Below are positions 17,076 to 26,061 of a DNA stretch of 64,000 nt, one piece after another. The notes under the pieces are model-generated. The model was not told where the DNA came from. It made no database searches and saw only the letters and a list, made by a program, of their open reading frames with translations. A program made the translations under genes and the position numbers. Source of the DNA: Myceligenerans salitolerans (GTDB lineage: Bacteria; Actinomycetota; Actinomycetes; Actinomycetales; Cellulomonadaceae); the NCBI RefSeq assembly GCF_017349295.1, contig NZ_JAFMPK010000028.1, positions 1-64,000 on the forward strand, read 5' to 3'. Each line of letters begins with the position of its first letter. The stretch's first letter is position 1.

Positions 17076-17648
17076 ATGACGGAGAGTGGTTGTGTGGACG
17101 CATCAGATACGCGCTGGTCGAACCTGGCCGCAGACCTCGACGCCCTCGCCGAGGCGCAGGAGGCTGCCGAGACGGATGCCGTGGTCGCCGAGCTGACCCG
17201 TGCGGAACACGCGGCGACCGGGCTGGCGAGCCGCCTGAGGGCCGCGATCGGCGTGGCGGTGGCAGTCGATCTCCCGGACGGCGAGCCGGTGCGCGGTGTG
17301 GTCGGTGACGCGGCCGGGACGTGGCTTCTCCTGGAGGCGGCGGCCCGGAGCCCCGAACGCCACCTGGTTCCCCTGGCGGCCATCGACGGTGTCTCGGGCC
17401 TGGGAGCGGGGTCGGTTCCCGCACCCCGTAGAGAGATCGCGATGACGACTCTGCTGCGCGACCTGCAGCGTGATCGCCGGACACTGCTGGTCCGGACGCG
17501 TGGGCAGGTGTACCGGGGGCGTATCGCCCGGGTCGGCGCCGACCATCTCGATCTCGACGTTCTGGACGGTCGCCACCGTGAGCAGCGGGTGGTCCCGTTC
17601 GCCGCGCTTCTCTGCGTGAGCGATGCGCCACCCGGCATGGGGCCCTGA
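17076..17648 (+). CDS. Conserved hypothetical protein
   Basis: 190 aa, ATG 17076 chosen for GGGGAGG 7 bases upstream; codons before it are open but unsupported. N-terminal helical region rich in Ala/Glu (DLDALAEAQEAAETDAVVAELTRAEHAATG, a likely coiled coil, residues ~10-45). The rest is beta-rich with two similar halves: GVAVAVDLPDGEPVRGVVGDAAGTWLLLE and TLLVRTRGQVYRGRIARVGADHLDLDVLD, each resembling a small Sm-/barrel-like strand pattern. No enzyme motif. Ends in a strong terminator. Confidence 0.65.
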   Translation: MTESGCVDASDTRWSNLAADLDALAEAQEAAETDAVVAELTRAEHAATGLASRLRAAIGVAVAVDLPDGEPVRGVVGDAAGTWLLLEAAARSPERHLVPLAAIDGVSGLGAGSVPAPRREIAMTTLLRDLQRDRRTLLVRTRGQVYRGRIARVGADHLDLDVLDGRHREQRVVPFAALLCVSDAPPGMGP

Positions 17649-17675
17649 GGTTCCGGGAGCCCGCCCGTACGACGG

Positions 17676-17708
17676 GAGGCGGCTCATCCCGATGGGATGG
17701 GCCGCCTC
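17676..17708. terminator. 15-bp stem terminator
   Basis: Arms 17676-17690 and 17694-17708 pair over 15 bp with one G-U and a 3-base loop. It lies 27 bases after the stop at 17648 and 26 bases beyond the stop of the opposing HTH gene, so it can serve both. Confidence 0.7.
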
Positions 17709-17734
17709 GCGGTGTTCCTGATGTCGGCTGAAGC

Positions 17735-17944
17735 TCAGCCCTCACCGGCCTTGAGGCGCTCACGGCTCTTGGCGTACTGCCGCTCGATGTAGGACTCGAG
17801 CTCGGCCGCCTCGATGCGCCAGACCTTCTTCGGACCCACCTGGATCGCGGGCAGATCACCCGTGCGGACGAGTGCGTAGCCCTGCGCCATGGAGATGTTC
17901 AAGGTCTCGACGACGTCAGCCAGAGAGAGAAACCGCTTATCCAT
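17735..17944 (-). CDS. Small helix-turn-helix (excisionase/MerR-type) DNA-binding protein
   Basis: 69 aa. LSLADVVETLNISMAQGYALVRTGDLPAIQVGPKKVWRIEAAELESYI is the winged HTH_17 fold seen in excisionases and BldC-like regulators (given here as its span, residues ~6-53). The ATG at 17944 is 6 bases after a -10-like CATAGT (17951-17956 on the opposite strand) and has no ribosome site, so the mRNA is probably leaderless. Despite the excisionase name there is no phage context; it is more likely a chromosomal regulator. Divergent from the SAF-cpaE genes. Confidence 0.8.
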   Translation of the reverse strand: MDKRFLSLADVVETLNISMAQGYALVRTGDLPAIQVGPKKVWRIEAAELESYIERQYAKSRERLKAGEG

Positions 17945-17991
17945 GACACCACTATGGCACAGGTCCCGGACAGGAGCGCGGAAATTCACAG

Positions 17992-18000
17992 TTATCCACA
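17992..18000 (+). other. Perfect DnaA box
   Basis: TTATCCACA, the consensus DnaA box, lies in the divergent region between the HTH gene (start 17944) and the SAF gene (start 18093). It is isolated; no cluster of boxes is visible, so this is not an origin. Confidence 0.45.
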
Positions 18001-18092
18001 GGAAGAGTTCATCGGATGCCAGATCCCAAAGGTTCGCTCACCATGTCTGGGGGACGTTCACCGCCGGGGACCCGTACATCGAGAGGGACTAC

Positions 18093-18782
18093 ATGATCGA
18101 CGCACCAGCTGTACCGAGAGAGAGCCGAGTCGCCGTCAGGCTGCGTCCGCCCGGCTGGCGAGATCCACGGTTGCTGGCGGGGATCGTGCTCGTCGCGGTC
18201 TCCGTCGCTCTCGGCTCCTGGCTGGTCGCGTCCGCGGGCCGCACAGTACCCCTGTTCGTCGCCGACGGCGCGCTGACACCCGGCGAGCCCGTGACGAGGG
18301 ATGCGCTCCGCGTCGTCGATGTCCGGCTGACCTCAGGGTCGGACCGGTATCTTCGCGCGGACGAGGACCTGCCGTCCGGGCTCGTCGCGCAGCGCGTGGT
18401 GGCCGACGGTGAACTCGTCCCACGGTCAGGTCTCGGGGACGGCAGCACGATGCGCTCGGTGGCGCTGCCGATCTCGGGCGGGGTGTCCGAGCGGATCAGG
18501 CCGGGCGCCGTCGCCGACCTCTGGTTCGTGCCCGACGGCGCGCCCGGGGTGGTCCCCGGGGGTTCGCAGGAGGCGCCGCGGGACGGTGCCGGCGCACGGC
18601 CCCAGGCACTCGCCGAGGGCGTCGTCGTCGAACAGGTCGAGGTGGCCGACGGGGCACTCGTGGTGGCCGGTTCCTCGACGCTGCACGTCCTGGTGGAGGA
18701 AGACACACTGCCGCGGGTGCTCGCGGCACTCGTCGAGCCGGGGAGACTCGCCGTCGTGCCGGTCGGGGGTGCGGTCCGGTGA
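18093..18782 (+). CDS. SAF-domain membrane protein (CpaB/RcpC-like)
   Basis: 229 aa, ATG 18093 after GAGAGGG. A basic N-terminus and one transmembrane helix (LLAGIVLVAVSVALGSWLVAS, residues ~29-49) lead to a SAF domain (VPLFVADGALTPGEPVTRDAL... LVAQRVVADGELVP). SAF proteins of this kind accompany Flp/Tad pilus or related surface machines. The gene overlaps the CpaE-like gene by GTGA. No pilin, CpaF or TadBC genes are in the window, so the pair may work in another envelope process. Confidence 0.8.
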   Translation: MIDAPAVPRESRVAVRLRPPGWRDPRLLAGIVLVAVSVALGSWLVASAGRTVPLFVADGALTPGEPVTRDALRVVDVRLTSGSDRYLRADEDLPSGLVAQRVVADGELVPRSGLGDGSTMRSVALPISGGVSERIRPGAVADLWFVPDGAPGVVPGGSQEAPRDGAGARPQALAEGVVVEQVEVADGALVVAGSSTLHVLVEEDTLPRVLAALVEPGRLAVVPVGGAVR

Positions 18783-20179
18783 CCGGTCCGAGCGTCGTCC
18801 CGGTACTGTGCGCGGTGCTGGGGCCGGCGGAGGCGGACGTCGTGCGGAGCCTCGGTACGTCCGGCACGGGAACCACGGTGACGCGCCGCTGCGCCGATCT
18901 GCCGGAGCTGCTCGCCTCGGCCGAGGCGGGATCGGGTAGAGCCGCGGTCGTCTCGGCGACGCTCCCCGGTCTCGGGCGGGACGCGGTGGCGCGGATGCAC
19001 GAGGCCGGCGTGCGCGTGATCGCCCTCGACGAGGCTCCCGAACCCAGTACCGACAGGCTTGCGGCGATCGGCGTCGACGGCGTGGCGCGCTCGGTGGAGG
19101 ATCTCGTGTCCGTCGTCCGCGACGAGACCGCCCTGTCACCCGCGGCCGCGCGGGGCAAGGCCGCGAGCTCGGCCGGGGCGGGGAAGGGGAGGATCGTCGC
19201 GGTCTGGGGTCCGGTCGGAGCGCCCGGGCGGACCACGACCGCCATCGAGCTGGCCGTCGCGCTGGCCGCCGGCCCGCCGGTCACGGCCCGGCCCGGGGGA
19301 GTGGGCCGGAGCGCCCTTCCAGGACGGCGCGGCCTGTTCGGGCGAGCCGGCCGCCGTGGGCCCGGCCGAGGCGACGGGCTCCGCACGCCGCGCGGTGGCG
19401 CCCGGGAGCAGGTGGTGCTCGCCGACGCCGACACGTACGGGCCCTGCGTCGCGCCCCGCCTCGGGATGCTCGACGACTCGTCGGGACTGGCCGGTGCGGT
19501 TCGCGCGGTCGGTACGGGACCACTCGACGTCGAGACGCTCGCCCGTCACGCTCCCGTGGCTCTCCCGGGCGTTCGCGTTCTCGGCGGGATCGGACGTCCC
19601 GGACGCTGGGCGGAGCTGTCCGGCGCAGGGCTCGACGCGGTGTGGGAGTGCCTTCGCGACCTGGCGGACTGGACCGTGATCGACACCGGGCCGATCCTGG
19701 AGACGGACGAGGTCCTCTCGTACGACACGCGTGCGCCGCAGCGCAACGCAGCCACCCTCGGTGCTCTCGCCGCTGCCGACGTCGTGGTCGTCGTGGGCAG
19801 CGGGGACCCGATCGGCCTGCAGCGTCTCGTTCGTGGACTCGACGACCTGGCGGCCGTTCCCCACCCGGTCACGCCGGACCGGCTCGTCGTGGTGAACCGG
19901 CTCCGCGCCGCTGCGGTCGGGGCCAACCCGCGCAGCTCGGTGCGATCCGCGCTGACCAGGTTCGCCGGGGTCGACGCTCACCTGGTCCCCGATGACCCCG
20001 CCGGCCTGGACGCAGGCCTCCTGAGCGGCCGGGCTCTCTTCGAGTGCGCGCCGGGATCACCCGCCCGAGCGGCGTTCGGGCATCTCGCGGAGCAGGTGCG
20101 GCAGCTCGTTCATGTCCGCACCACGCCGCATGCCGACCGATCCCCGTGGGTCGGCGTGACCGGGTCGAGCCGTGCGTAG
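18779..20179 (+). CDS. CpaE-like ParA/MinD-family ATPase
   Basis: 466 aa, GTG start coupled to the SAF gene. Residues 1-125 resemble a receiver-like domain (VVSATLPGLGRDAVARMHEAGVRVIALDE, residues ~56-85). The ATPase domain follows: a P-loop WGPVGAPGRTTTAIELA near 142 in which the usual Lys is Arg and the signature N-terminal Lys is missing, then VLADADTYG, DWTVIDTGPILE and VVVVGSGDP. About 45 Arg/Gly-rich residues are inserted between P-loop and switch I. It probably positions surface machinery through the SAF protein. Ends at 20179 before a tandem-repeat tract. Confidence 0.78.
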   Translation: MTGPSVVPVLCAVLGPAEADVVRSLGTSGTGTTVTRRCADLPELLASAEAGSGRAAVVSATLPGLGRDAVARMHEAGVRVIALDEAPEPSTDRLAAIGVDGVARSVEDLVSVVRDETALSPAAARGKAASSAGAGKGRIVAVWGPVGAPGRTTTAIELAVALAAGPPVTARPGGVGRSALPGRRGLFGRAGRRGPGRGDGLRTPRGGAREQVVLADADTYGPCVAPRLGMLDDSSGLAGAVRAVGTGPLDVETLARHAPVALPGVRVLGGIGRPGRWAELSGAGLDAVWECLRDLADWTVIDTGPILETDEVLSYDTRAPQRNAATLGALAAADVVVVVGSGDPIGLQRLVRGLDDLAAVPHPVTPDRLVVVNRLRAAAVGANPRSSVRSALTRFAGVDAHLVPDDPAGLDAGLLSGRALFECAPGSPARAAFGHLAEQVRQLVHVRTTPHADRSPWVGVTGSSRA

Positions 20180-20203
20180 GGACCCGTCGGCACTACCCAC
20201 CCG

Positions 20204-20329
20204 GGAACTCCGCCGTCCGGTGACTCCGCCGTCCGGTGACTCCGCCGTCCGGTGACTCCGCCGTCCGGTGGCACCGCCCTGCCAGTGACTCCGCCGCCCG
20301 GTGGCGCCGCCCCGCCGGTCCGAGCGATC
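20204..20329. repeat. Degenerate 16-bp tandem repeat
   Basis: The unit GTGACTCCGCCGTCCG occurs four times almost exactly from about 20204 to 20267, then three more decayed copies to about 20329. It lies between the convergent cpaE-like and DUF6912 genes. Period 16 is not a multiple of three, so it is unlikely to be coding. Confidence 0.7.
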
Positions 20330-20354
20330 ACTGGGAAGTCCTCCGGCGCGGTCG

Positions 20355-20855
20355 TCACCGGGGGATGGTGCCCACCTCCGACCAGTCGTACCAGAGCAGA
20401 TCGCGATCGGTGACGCTCTGCACGGCGTCGGCGAGCGCGTCGTCGTCGTCGGCCTCGGCGGCGGACCGGACGGCCGCCACGTCCACGGCGGCGCCTGGTT
20501 CGTCGGCGTGCACGCACACGATGGGCACCTCGGGGACGGAACCCGCCAGGCGGAGGGCGGAGGCGCCGGCATCCGCATCCTCGGTGGGCCCGAGGAGGTC
20601 GTCGGGCACCTCCAGGGTCACCACGGCCCGGAGCGGGGGCGCGTCGGGTCGCGAGGCCAGCAGCCCGAGCGACGCCGCGGCGGCGTCCAGGAATGCCGCG
20701 TACTCCAAGCCCTCGGCGTCCTCGTCGGGGAGCTCGGCGACGAGCCCACTCGTGACGCCGTGCACGAGGCGTGGTGTCGGTGACCAGCGGGCCGAGGCGC
20801 CGCCGGGCTCCACGGCGTCGAGCTCGTCGAGGGTGGCAGGCACGTAGATGCGCAT
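20355..20855 (-). CDS. DUF6912-family protein
   Basis: 166 aa, start ATG 20855 at MRIYVPATLDEL, the conserved N-terminus of this actinobacterial family. Small acidic soluble protein with alternating strands and helices (RAVVTLEVPDD, VPIVCVHADEP) and a C-terminal LLWYDWSEVGTIP. No catalytic residues recognised. It lies directly downstream of hisN (31 bases) and is probably co-transcribed. Function unknown. Confidence 0.75.
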   Translation of the reverse strand: MRIYVPATLDELDAVEPGGASARWSPTPRLVHGVTSGLVAELPDEDAEGLEYAAFLDAAAASLGLLASRPDAPPLRAVVTLEVPDDLLGPTEDADAGASALRLAGSVPEVPIVCVHADEPGAAVDVAAVRSAAEADDDDALADAVQSVTDRDLLWYDWSEVGTIPR

Positions 20856-20886
20856 GGGAAGAGTGTGCCTGCTCGGTGGGGCGGAC

Positions 20887-21681
20887 TCACCCCAGCAGGC
20901 CGAGCACCTCGTCGTGCAACAGGCCGTTCGTCGCGAGACCGTTGTGTCCCCACGGCCCTCGCTTCCCGTCAAGCGACGTGAACCGGCCGCCCGCCTCCTC
21001 GACGATCGGCACGAGCGCCGCCATGTCGTACACCTCCAGCTCCGGCTCCGGTGCGATGTCCACGGCGCCCTCCGCCACCAGCATGTACGACCAGAAGTCG
21101 CCGTAGCCGCGGGTGCGGTAGCAGCGGCGGGTCAGGTCGAGGAACGCGTCCAGCTTGTTCCGCTGCTCCCAGCCGGTGAGCGATGCGAAGCTGAGCGAGG
21201 CGTCGCTCAGCGCGCGCACGCCCGACACGCTCATCCGGGTCGCCGCGTGCAGGCCCTTGCCCGTCCACGCGCCGGACCCTCGTGCCGCCCACCACCGGCG
21301 CCCGAGAGCGGGCGCGCTCACCAGGCCCACGACGACGTCCTCTCCGTCGGCCAATGCGATGAGCGTCGCCCACACGGGGACGCCGCGCACGAAGTTCTTC
21401 GTGCCGTCGATCGGGTCGACGATCCAGCGGCGTGCGCCGCTGCCCGCCGCTCCGTACTCCTCGCCGACGATGGCGTCCCGGGTGCGAGCCCGCTGCAGCT
21501 GCGCCCGGATCATCTCCTCGGCGGCCCGGTCGGCGTCGGAGACCGGCGTGTTGTCCGGTTTGGTCTCGACGTGCAGGTCGAGGGAGCGAAAGCGCGACAT
21601 GGTGTGCGCATCCACCTGGTCGGCGATGACGTGGGCAAGGCGCAGGTCATCGTCATAGCTGGTCTTGGTCACGGCGGCCAC
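20887..21681 (-). CDS. hisN: Histidinol-phosphatase, inositol monophosphatase type
   Basis: Dephosphorylates L-histidinol phosphate in histidine synthesis. Metal-binding motifs of the IMPase fold: VGEEYG (Glu), WIVDPIDGTKNFVRG (the DPxDGT motif) and, late, EVYDMAALVPIVEEAGG (the WDxA-like site, here YDMA). GTG at 21681 gives 264 aa; GTG 21672 (261 aa) is equally possible. A TACGGT just upstream suggests a leaderless start. Longer open frames to 21882 are unsupported. Divergent from aroA, with palindrome TAGCGCTA at 21693-21700 between. Confidence 0.88.
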   Translation of the reverse strand: MAAVTKTSYDDDLRLAHVIADQVDAHTMSRFRSLDLHVETKPDNTPVSDADRAAEEMIRAQLQRARTRDAIVGEEYGAAGSGARRWIVDPIDGTKNFVRGVPVWATLIALADGEDVVVGLVSAPALGRRWWAARGSGAWTGKGLHAATRMSVSGVRALSDASLSFASLTGWEQRNKLDAFLDLTRRCYRTRGYGDFWSYMLVAEGAVDIAPEPELEVYDMAALVPIVEEAGGRFTSLDGKRGPWGHNGLATNGLLHDEVLGLLG

Positions 21682-21827
21682 GCCCGCCACCGTAGCGCTA
21701 AATCCGTATTCCACGCCGAGATGCCGCGCCGCGCGGACTCGCGGGTGTTCCCGGGCCTGCGCAGCCGACGTCATCGACCGAGCGGAACGATCCGGCCCGC
21801 GCTGACCGCCTCCGATAACCTCGGGGC

Positions 21828-23135
21828 ATGACCGATGCCCCCACCGCACCGACCTGGGCCGCCCCGACCGCCGTCGGACCACTGGACGCGACCGTCGAGG
21901 TGCCGGGCAGCAAGTCCCTGACGAACCGCCTGCTGGTCCTCGCCGCGCTCGCCGACGGCCCCGGCACGCTGCGCGGCGCGCTGCGCAGCCGCGACGCCGA
22001 CCTCATGATCGGCGGCCTGCGCGCCCTCGGTGCGGACGTCGTCGAGGGTGGCGACCCCGGTACCCTCCGTGTGACTCCCGGACGAACCCCTGTGCCCGGC
22101 GCCGAGATCGACTGCGGTCTCGCCGGCACCGTGATGCGCTTCCTGCCGTCCGTGGCGGCCCTCGCCGCGGGGCCGGTCCGCTTCGACGGCGATCCCGCCG
22201 CGCGCGTCCGCCCCATGGGCCCTGTCCTCACCGCCCTGCACGCCCTGGGCGTCACCGTGGCCGGGCCCGACGGCGGGATCCCGCAGCACCTCCCGTTCAC
22301 GATCACCGGAACCGGCTCCGTCCGAGGCGGCTCGGTGGACGTCGACGCGTCGGCGTCCTCACAGTTCGTGTCGGGCCTGCTCCTCGCGGCACCGCGGTAC
22401 GAGCAGGGCCTGACCCTGCGCCACATCGGCACCACGCTGCCGAGCCTGCCGCACATCGAGATGACCGTCGCCACTCTCCGCGACGTCGGGGTCACGGTCG
22501 ACGACACCCGCGACGGGATGTGGCGTGTCGAGCCCGGACCGATCACGGCCCGCGACGTGCGCGTCGAGCCCGACCTGTCCAACGCCGCCCCGTTCCTTGC
22601 CGCCGCCCTGGTCGCGGGCGGCACCGTGCGCGTTCCGGGCTGGCCGGCCGAGACCACCCAGCCCGGCGCCCTGCTGCCCGACCTCCTCACTCGCATGGGC
22701 GGACGTGCGGAGATCTCCGGCGACGTCCTCTCGGTGACCGGCACGGGCGAGGTGCACGGCATCGACCTCGACCTGCGCGCCGCGGGCGAGCTCGCGCCGA
22801 CGTTCGCCGTGCTGGCGGCGCTGGCGGACTCGCCCACGCGCCTGCGCGGTATCGCGCACCTGCGGGGGCACGAGACGGACCGGCTCGCTGCCCTGGCCCG
22901 TGAGATCACTCGTCTGGGCGGTCAGGCGGAGGAGACCCGTGACGGCCTGGTCATCACGCCGCGCCCCCTCCAGGCCGGGACGTTCCACACCTACGAGGAC
23001 CACCGTATGGCCACGTCGGGCGCCCTGATCGGGCTGCGTGTGCCCGGCGTCGAGGTGGAGGACATCGCCACGACGGGCAAGACGATGCCGGAGTTCCCCG
23101 CCATGTGGCAGGGCATGCTCGGAGCGGACGCATGA
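21828..23135 (+). CDS. aroA: 3-phosphoshikimate 1-carboxyvinyltransferase (EPSP synthase)
   Basis: 435 aa; joins shikimate 3-phosphate and PEP in the shikimate pathway, which feeds chorismate to the anthranilate synthase of this window. Motifs: [18 protein letters not shown] near 25, [14 protein letters not shown] near 91 (the target-site segment, with the actinobacterial form RFLP), [12 protein letters not shown] near 251 and EDHRMA near 390. ATG 21828. It is followed after 16 bases by rsgA. Function is confident from motif and length. Confidence 0.96.
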   Translation: MTDAPTAPTWAAPTAVGPLDATVEVPGSKSLTNRLLVLAALADGPGTLRGALRSRDADLMIGGLRALGADVVEGGDPGTLRVTPGRTPVPGAEIDCGLAGTVMRFLPSVAALAAGPVRFDGDPAARVRPMGPVLTALHALGVTVAGPDGGIPQHLPFTITGTGSVRGGSVDVDASASSQFVSGLLLAAPRYEQGLTLRHIGTTLPSLPHIEMTVATLRDVGVTVDDTRDGMWRVEPGPITARDVRVEPDLSNAAPFLAAALVAGGTVRVPGWPAETTQPGALLPDLLTRMGGRAEISGDVLSVTGTGEVHGIDLDLRAAGELAPTFAVLAALADSPTRLRGIAHLRGHETDRLAALAREITRLGGQAEETRDGLVITPRPLQAGTFHTYEDHRMATSGALIGLRVPGVEVEDIATTGKTMPEFPAMWQGMLGADA

Positions 23136-23151
23136 CGGGAGCCCGGCGCTG

Positions 23152-24342
23152 ATGGCCCGCCGCGGTGCGCGTGACGAGTCGGAGTTCCGGTCCCGGCCGT
23201 CCAAGCGCGGCTCGCGGCCCCGCACCAAGCTCCGGCCGAGTCACGAGGACGCCGTCACGGCCATGGTCACGGGAGTGGACCGCGGCCGGTACACGCTCCT
23301 CGTACCGGACGGCGAGACGCCCGACGACGGTCGTGGTGCCCAGGTCGCGGACGGCGAGGGCTCGGGGGCGGTCCCGTCGTCCTCCGGGACGACCGTGCTG
23401 GCGATGAAGGCGCGCGAGCTCGTGCGCACACGGGTGGTCGTGGGCGACCAGGTCGACGTCGTCGGCGATGTCACCGGTGAGGACGGAACGCTGGCGCGTA
23501 TCGTGCGGATCGCCGAGCGCAGCTCGGTGCTGCGCCGCACCGCGGACGACGACGACCCCTACGAGCGCATCGTCGTCGCGAACGCCGACCGGCTCGTGAT
23601 CGTCACCGCGCTGGCGGACCCGCCGCCGCGGACCGGGATGATCGACCGTTGCGTGGTCGCCGCCTACGACGCGGGGATGGACGTGCTGCTCTGCCTCACC
23701 AAGGCGGACCTGGCCTCGCCGGACGAACTACGCGGCCTGTACGAACCGCTGGGCGTGCAGGTGGTGGTCACCCGGGCGGCGAGGGACGGTGGCGAGACCG
23801 CCCCCGCGCGCGGGCGGGCGGAGGAGCGGCTCCCGCTGGACCCGGCATCCGTCGAGGAAGTGCGGGGACTGCTCCGCGGGCGGATCTCCGTGCTGGTCGG
23901 CCACTCGGGCGTGGGCAAGTCGACGCTGATCAACGCTCTTGTCCCCACGGCGGGGCGTGCCACCGGAGGCGTTAACGACGTGACGGGCCGCGGCCGGCAC
24001 ACCTCGACGTCGGCCGTGGCTCTCGCGCTGCCGACCGGGCCGGACGCCGACGGTGCGGACGTCGACCACGACGGCTGGGTGATCGACACCCCGGGCGTGC
24101 GGTCCTTCGGGCTGGCGCACGTCGAGGTCGGGCACCTGCTGCACGCGTTCGACGACCTCGACGAGGCCGCGTCCGAATGCCCGCGCGGCTGCACCCACCA
24201 GGCGGACGCCCCGGACTGCGCCCTGGACGACTGGGTGGTGGCCGCGTCCGACGACGAGACCCGCGCGACGCGTGCCCTGAGGCTCGCCTCGTTCCGCCGG
24301 CTCCTGGCCAGCCGTACCGGCACGGTGCCCAGGGAGGGCTGA
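23152..24342 (+). CDS. rsgA: Ribosome small subunit-dependent GTPase A
   Basis: 396 aa circularly permuted GTPase that helps mature the 30S subunit. N-terminal basic/OB region (RRGARDESEFRSRPSKRGSR), then G4 CLTKAD, G1 GHSGVGKSTLINAL near 250, G3 DTPGVRSFGL and the C-terminal zinc knuckle with CPRGCTH...C. Start ATG 23152, 16 bases after aroA. There is an acidic insertion DDGRGAQVADGEGSGAVPSS within the OB part. aroA-rsgA is a common actinobacterial pair. Confidence 0.94.
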   Translation: MARRGARDESEFRSRPSKRGSRPRTKLRPSHEDAVTAMVTGVDRGRYTLLVPDGETPDDGRGAQVADGEGSGAVPSSSGTTVLAMKARELVRTRVVVGDQVDVVGDVTGEDGTLARIVRIAERSSVLRRTADDDDPYERIVVANADRLVIVTALADPPPRTGMIDRCVVAAYDAGMDVLLCLTKADLASPDELRGLYEPLGVQVVVTRAARDGGETAPARGRAEERLPLDPASVEEVRGLLRGRISVLVGHSGVGKSTLINALVPTAGRATGGVNDVTGRGRHTSTSAVALALPTGPDADGADVDHDGWVIDTPGVRSFGLAHVEVGHLLHAFDDLDEAASECPRGCTHQADAPDCALDDWVVAASDDETRATRALRLASFRRLLASRTGTVPREG

Positions 24343-24362
24343 GCGCGGCCGCGTGGACCGGG

Positions 24363-24845
24363 TCAGCCTTCCTTCGCGGCTGCCTTCGCCGCCCGGGCGG
24401 TCGCGCGGGCGGCACGGGCCTGCTGCACCCGCCAGCCCAGACTCGGACGCCCCTCGGTGTCGGCCCCCGCGATCAGGGCGGCGCCGATGGCGCCGAGGTT
24501 GCCCACGAAGCGTTGGGCGCGCGCCTCACGGTCGCCGTCGGACGAGCCGAACGGCTGGTTCACGACCGCGAGCGGCACGGTCAGGAGGGCGAGCGCGACC
24601 GCCGCCGTGCGCGGTGCCTTGCCGAGCGCGAGCATCCCGCCCGCGGCCGCGACAGCCACGCCGTGCGCCCGCACGAGGGTTGTCACCTGCTTCTCGCTCA
24701 GCGGTTCGGCGCCGAGCGCCGTCGTCACGAGACCGGAGCCCTGTCTCGCCGCCTGGACGTGCTCGGCGGGCTTGCGCGCCGCCTGAACGCCCGACGCGAC
24801 GAACCAGGAAGCCAGCAGGGGTCGAGCGATGTGTCGCAGCACCAT
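24363..24845 (-). CDS. DoxX-family membrane protein
   Basis: 160 aa, ATG 24845 (MVLRHIARPLLASWFVASGV). Four hydrophobic segments are visible (LLASWFVASGV; GVAVAAAGGMLALG; TAAVALALLTVPLAVV; FVGNLGAIGAALIAGA), the DoxX/DoxD pattern, with a basic Ala-rich tail (ARATARAAKAAAKEG). Some DoxX proteins act with SigR/thiol systems in actinobacteria; here it lies just downstream of rsrA in the same direction, 95 bases away. Confidence 0.8.
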   Translation of the reverse strand: MVLRHIARPLLASWFVASGVQAARKPAEHVQAARQGSGLVTTALGAEPLSEKQVTTLVRAHGVAVAAAGGMLALGKAPRTAAVALALLTVPLAVVNQPFGSSDGDREARAQRFVGNLGAIGAALIAGADTEGRPSLGWRVQQARAARATARAAKAAAKEG

Positions 24846-24940
24846 GCGGTCCACCCTGTCAAAGGTCGGCCGTTCCGTCCACGCCAGGCGGCCGACGGTG
24901 TGTCGTGTGTCGTGTGTCGTGCCTCGGTCGCCGTCGGCGC

Positions 24941-25231
24941 TCAGCGCGTCTCGATCCGGATCTGCTCGTGGATCCTCAGCCGGAGGGTCTCCGGTGCCCG
25001 CTCCGCGCAGGACCGCTTCACGAGCTGCTTGACCAGATCCTCGACGCTCAGTTCCGCCAGGCACGGCGAGCAGTGCGCGACGTGCGCGCGCATCCGCTGC
25101 TCGTCCTCGGGCATCATCTCCGAATCCAGGTACTCGTACAGATGCTGGAGGGCGTGCTCGCACTCGGAGCCGGGGGTGTCGTGCGGGATCGGTTCCACGA
25201 CCGGTTGGTCGCCCCGCTCTTGGTCCTTCAC
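24941..25231 (-). CDS. rsrA: Zinc redox anti-sigma factor RsrA
   Basis: 96 aa. Binds SigR in its reduced, zinc-loaded state and lets go when its thiols oxidise. The ZAS motif is HVAHCSPC (H-x3-C-x2-C, near 50-57), with a further Cys at [14 protein letters not shown] (near 24) and at KRSCAERAP (near 75). The ATG overlaps the sigR stop (ATGA). Size and cysteine spacing fit the mycothiol-system anti-sigma family. Confidence 0.93.
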   Translation of the reverse strand: MKDQERGDQPVVEPIPHDTPGSECEHALQHLYEYLDSEMMPEDEQRMRAHVAHCSPCLAELSVEDLVKQLVKRSCAERAPETLRLRIHEQIRIETR

Positions 25232-25875
25232 TTCGCGCCTCCGGGTGCCTCTGTCTTCACGAGTCCACGTTCCACCGCGTAGTCGGCGAGGAGCTCACGC
25301 AACTGCCGGCGGCCACGGTGCAGCCGCGACATCACCGTGCCGATCGGTGTTCCCATGATCTCCGCGATCTCCTTGTAGGGGAAGCCCTCCACGTCGGCGT
25401 AGTACACGACCATGCGCCGGTCCTCCGGCAGCTCGGCGAGGGCACGCTTCACGTCGCTGTCCGGCAGGCGGTCCAGCGCCTCGACCTCCGCCGAGCGCAG
25501 CCCCTGCGAGGTGTGCGAGGCGGCACGAGCGATCTGCCAGTCCTCGATCTCCTCCGCCTGCGACTGCTGTGGCTGCCGCTGCTTCTTGCGGTAGCTGTTG
25601 ATGAACGTGTTCGTCAGGATCCGGTACAACCAGGCCTTGAGGTTGGTCCCCGGGCGGTACTGATGGAACGCCGCGAACGCCTTGGCGAACGTCTCCTGCA
25701 CCAGGTCCTCCGCGTCGGCGGGGTTGCGGGTCATACGCAACGCGGCCGAGTAGAGCTGGTCGAGGTACTGCAGCGCGTCACGTTCGAAGCGCGCCGCACG
25801 CGCCGCGTCGTCCTCCCCGTCGGGAGTGCGGTTCGATGCCTCGTCGGGCATGGCTGTCTGCGGGTGATCCGTCAT
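25228..25875 (-). CDS. sigR: ECF sigma factor SigR (SigH), thiol-oxidative stress
   Basis: 215 aa. Region 2: [60 protein letters not shown]; region 4: [45 protein letters not shown]. Start ATG 25875 ([18 protein letters not shown]). The frame stays open 65 codons upstream; in Streptomyces an N-extended unstable SigR-prime isoform is made from an upstream start, so this deserves notice, but no ribosome site is clear. It is preceded by a SigR-type autopromoter. Confidence 0.94.
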   Translation of the reverse strand: MTDHPQTAMPDEASNRTPDGEDDAARAARFERDALQYLDQLYSAALRMTRNPADAEDLVQETFAKAFAAFHQYRPGTNLKAWLYRILTNTFINSYRKKQRQPQQSQAEEIEDWQIARAASHTSQGLRSAEVEALDRLPDSDVKRALAELPEDRRMVVYYADVEGFPYKEIAEIMGTPIGTVMSRLHRGRRQLRELLADYAVERGLVKTEAPGGAK

Positions 25876-26061
25876 CAACGTCGAGCCTAGTTGGGTCACG
25901 CGATCCTTTCCTGTGGCGTCCGTCTCGTCGAGCCGCACCAGGACGCGCCGGGACCGCTCGGGCGCGCCGAGGAAGCCGGGAGCGGGGCGAGGCGGGCCGA
26001 CGACGTCGGACACCGCGACAGGCGCATTCGGTGCGGTGGGACACGAGATCACGACTGCAGG

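Noticed and set aside
17735-17944. Excisionase as evidence of a prophage or integrative element
   Set aside because: No integrase, phage gene or att repeat; the fold is shared with chromosomal regulators.
17992-18000. Replication origin
   Set aside because: Only one DnaA box, and no dnaA, dnaN or AT-rich unwinding region.
20187-20350. The 16-bp repeats as a CRISPR array or coding repeat
   Set aside because: No unique spacers, unit too short, and the period is not a multiple of three.
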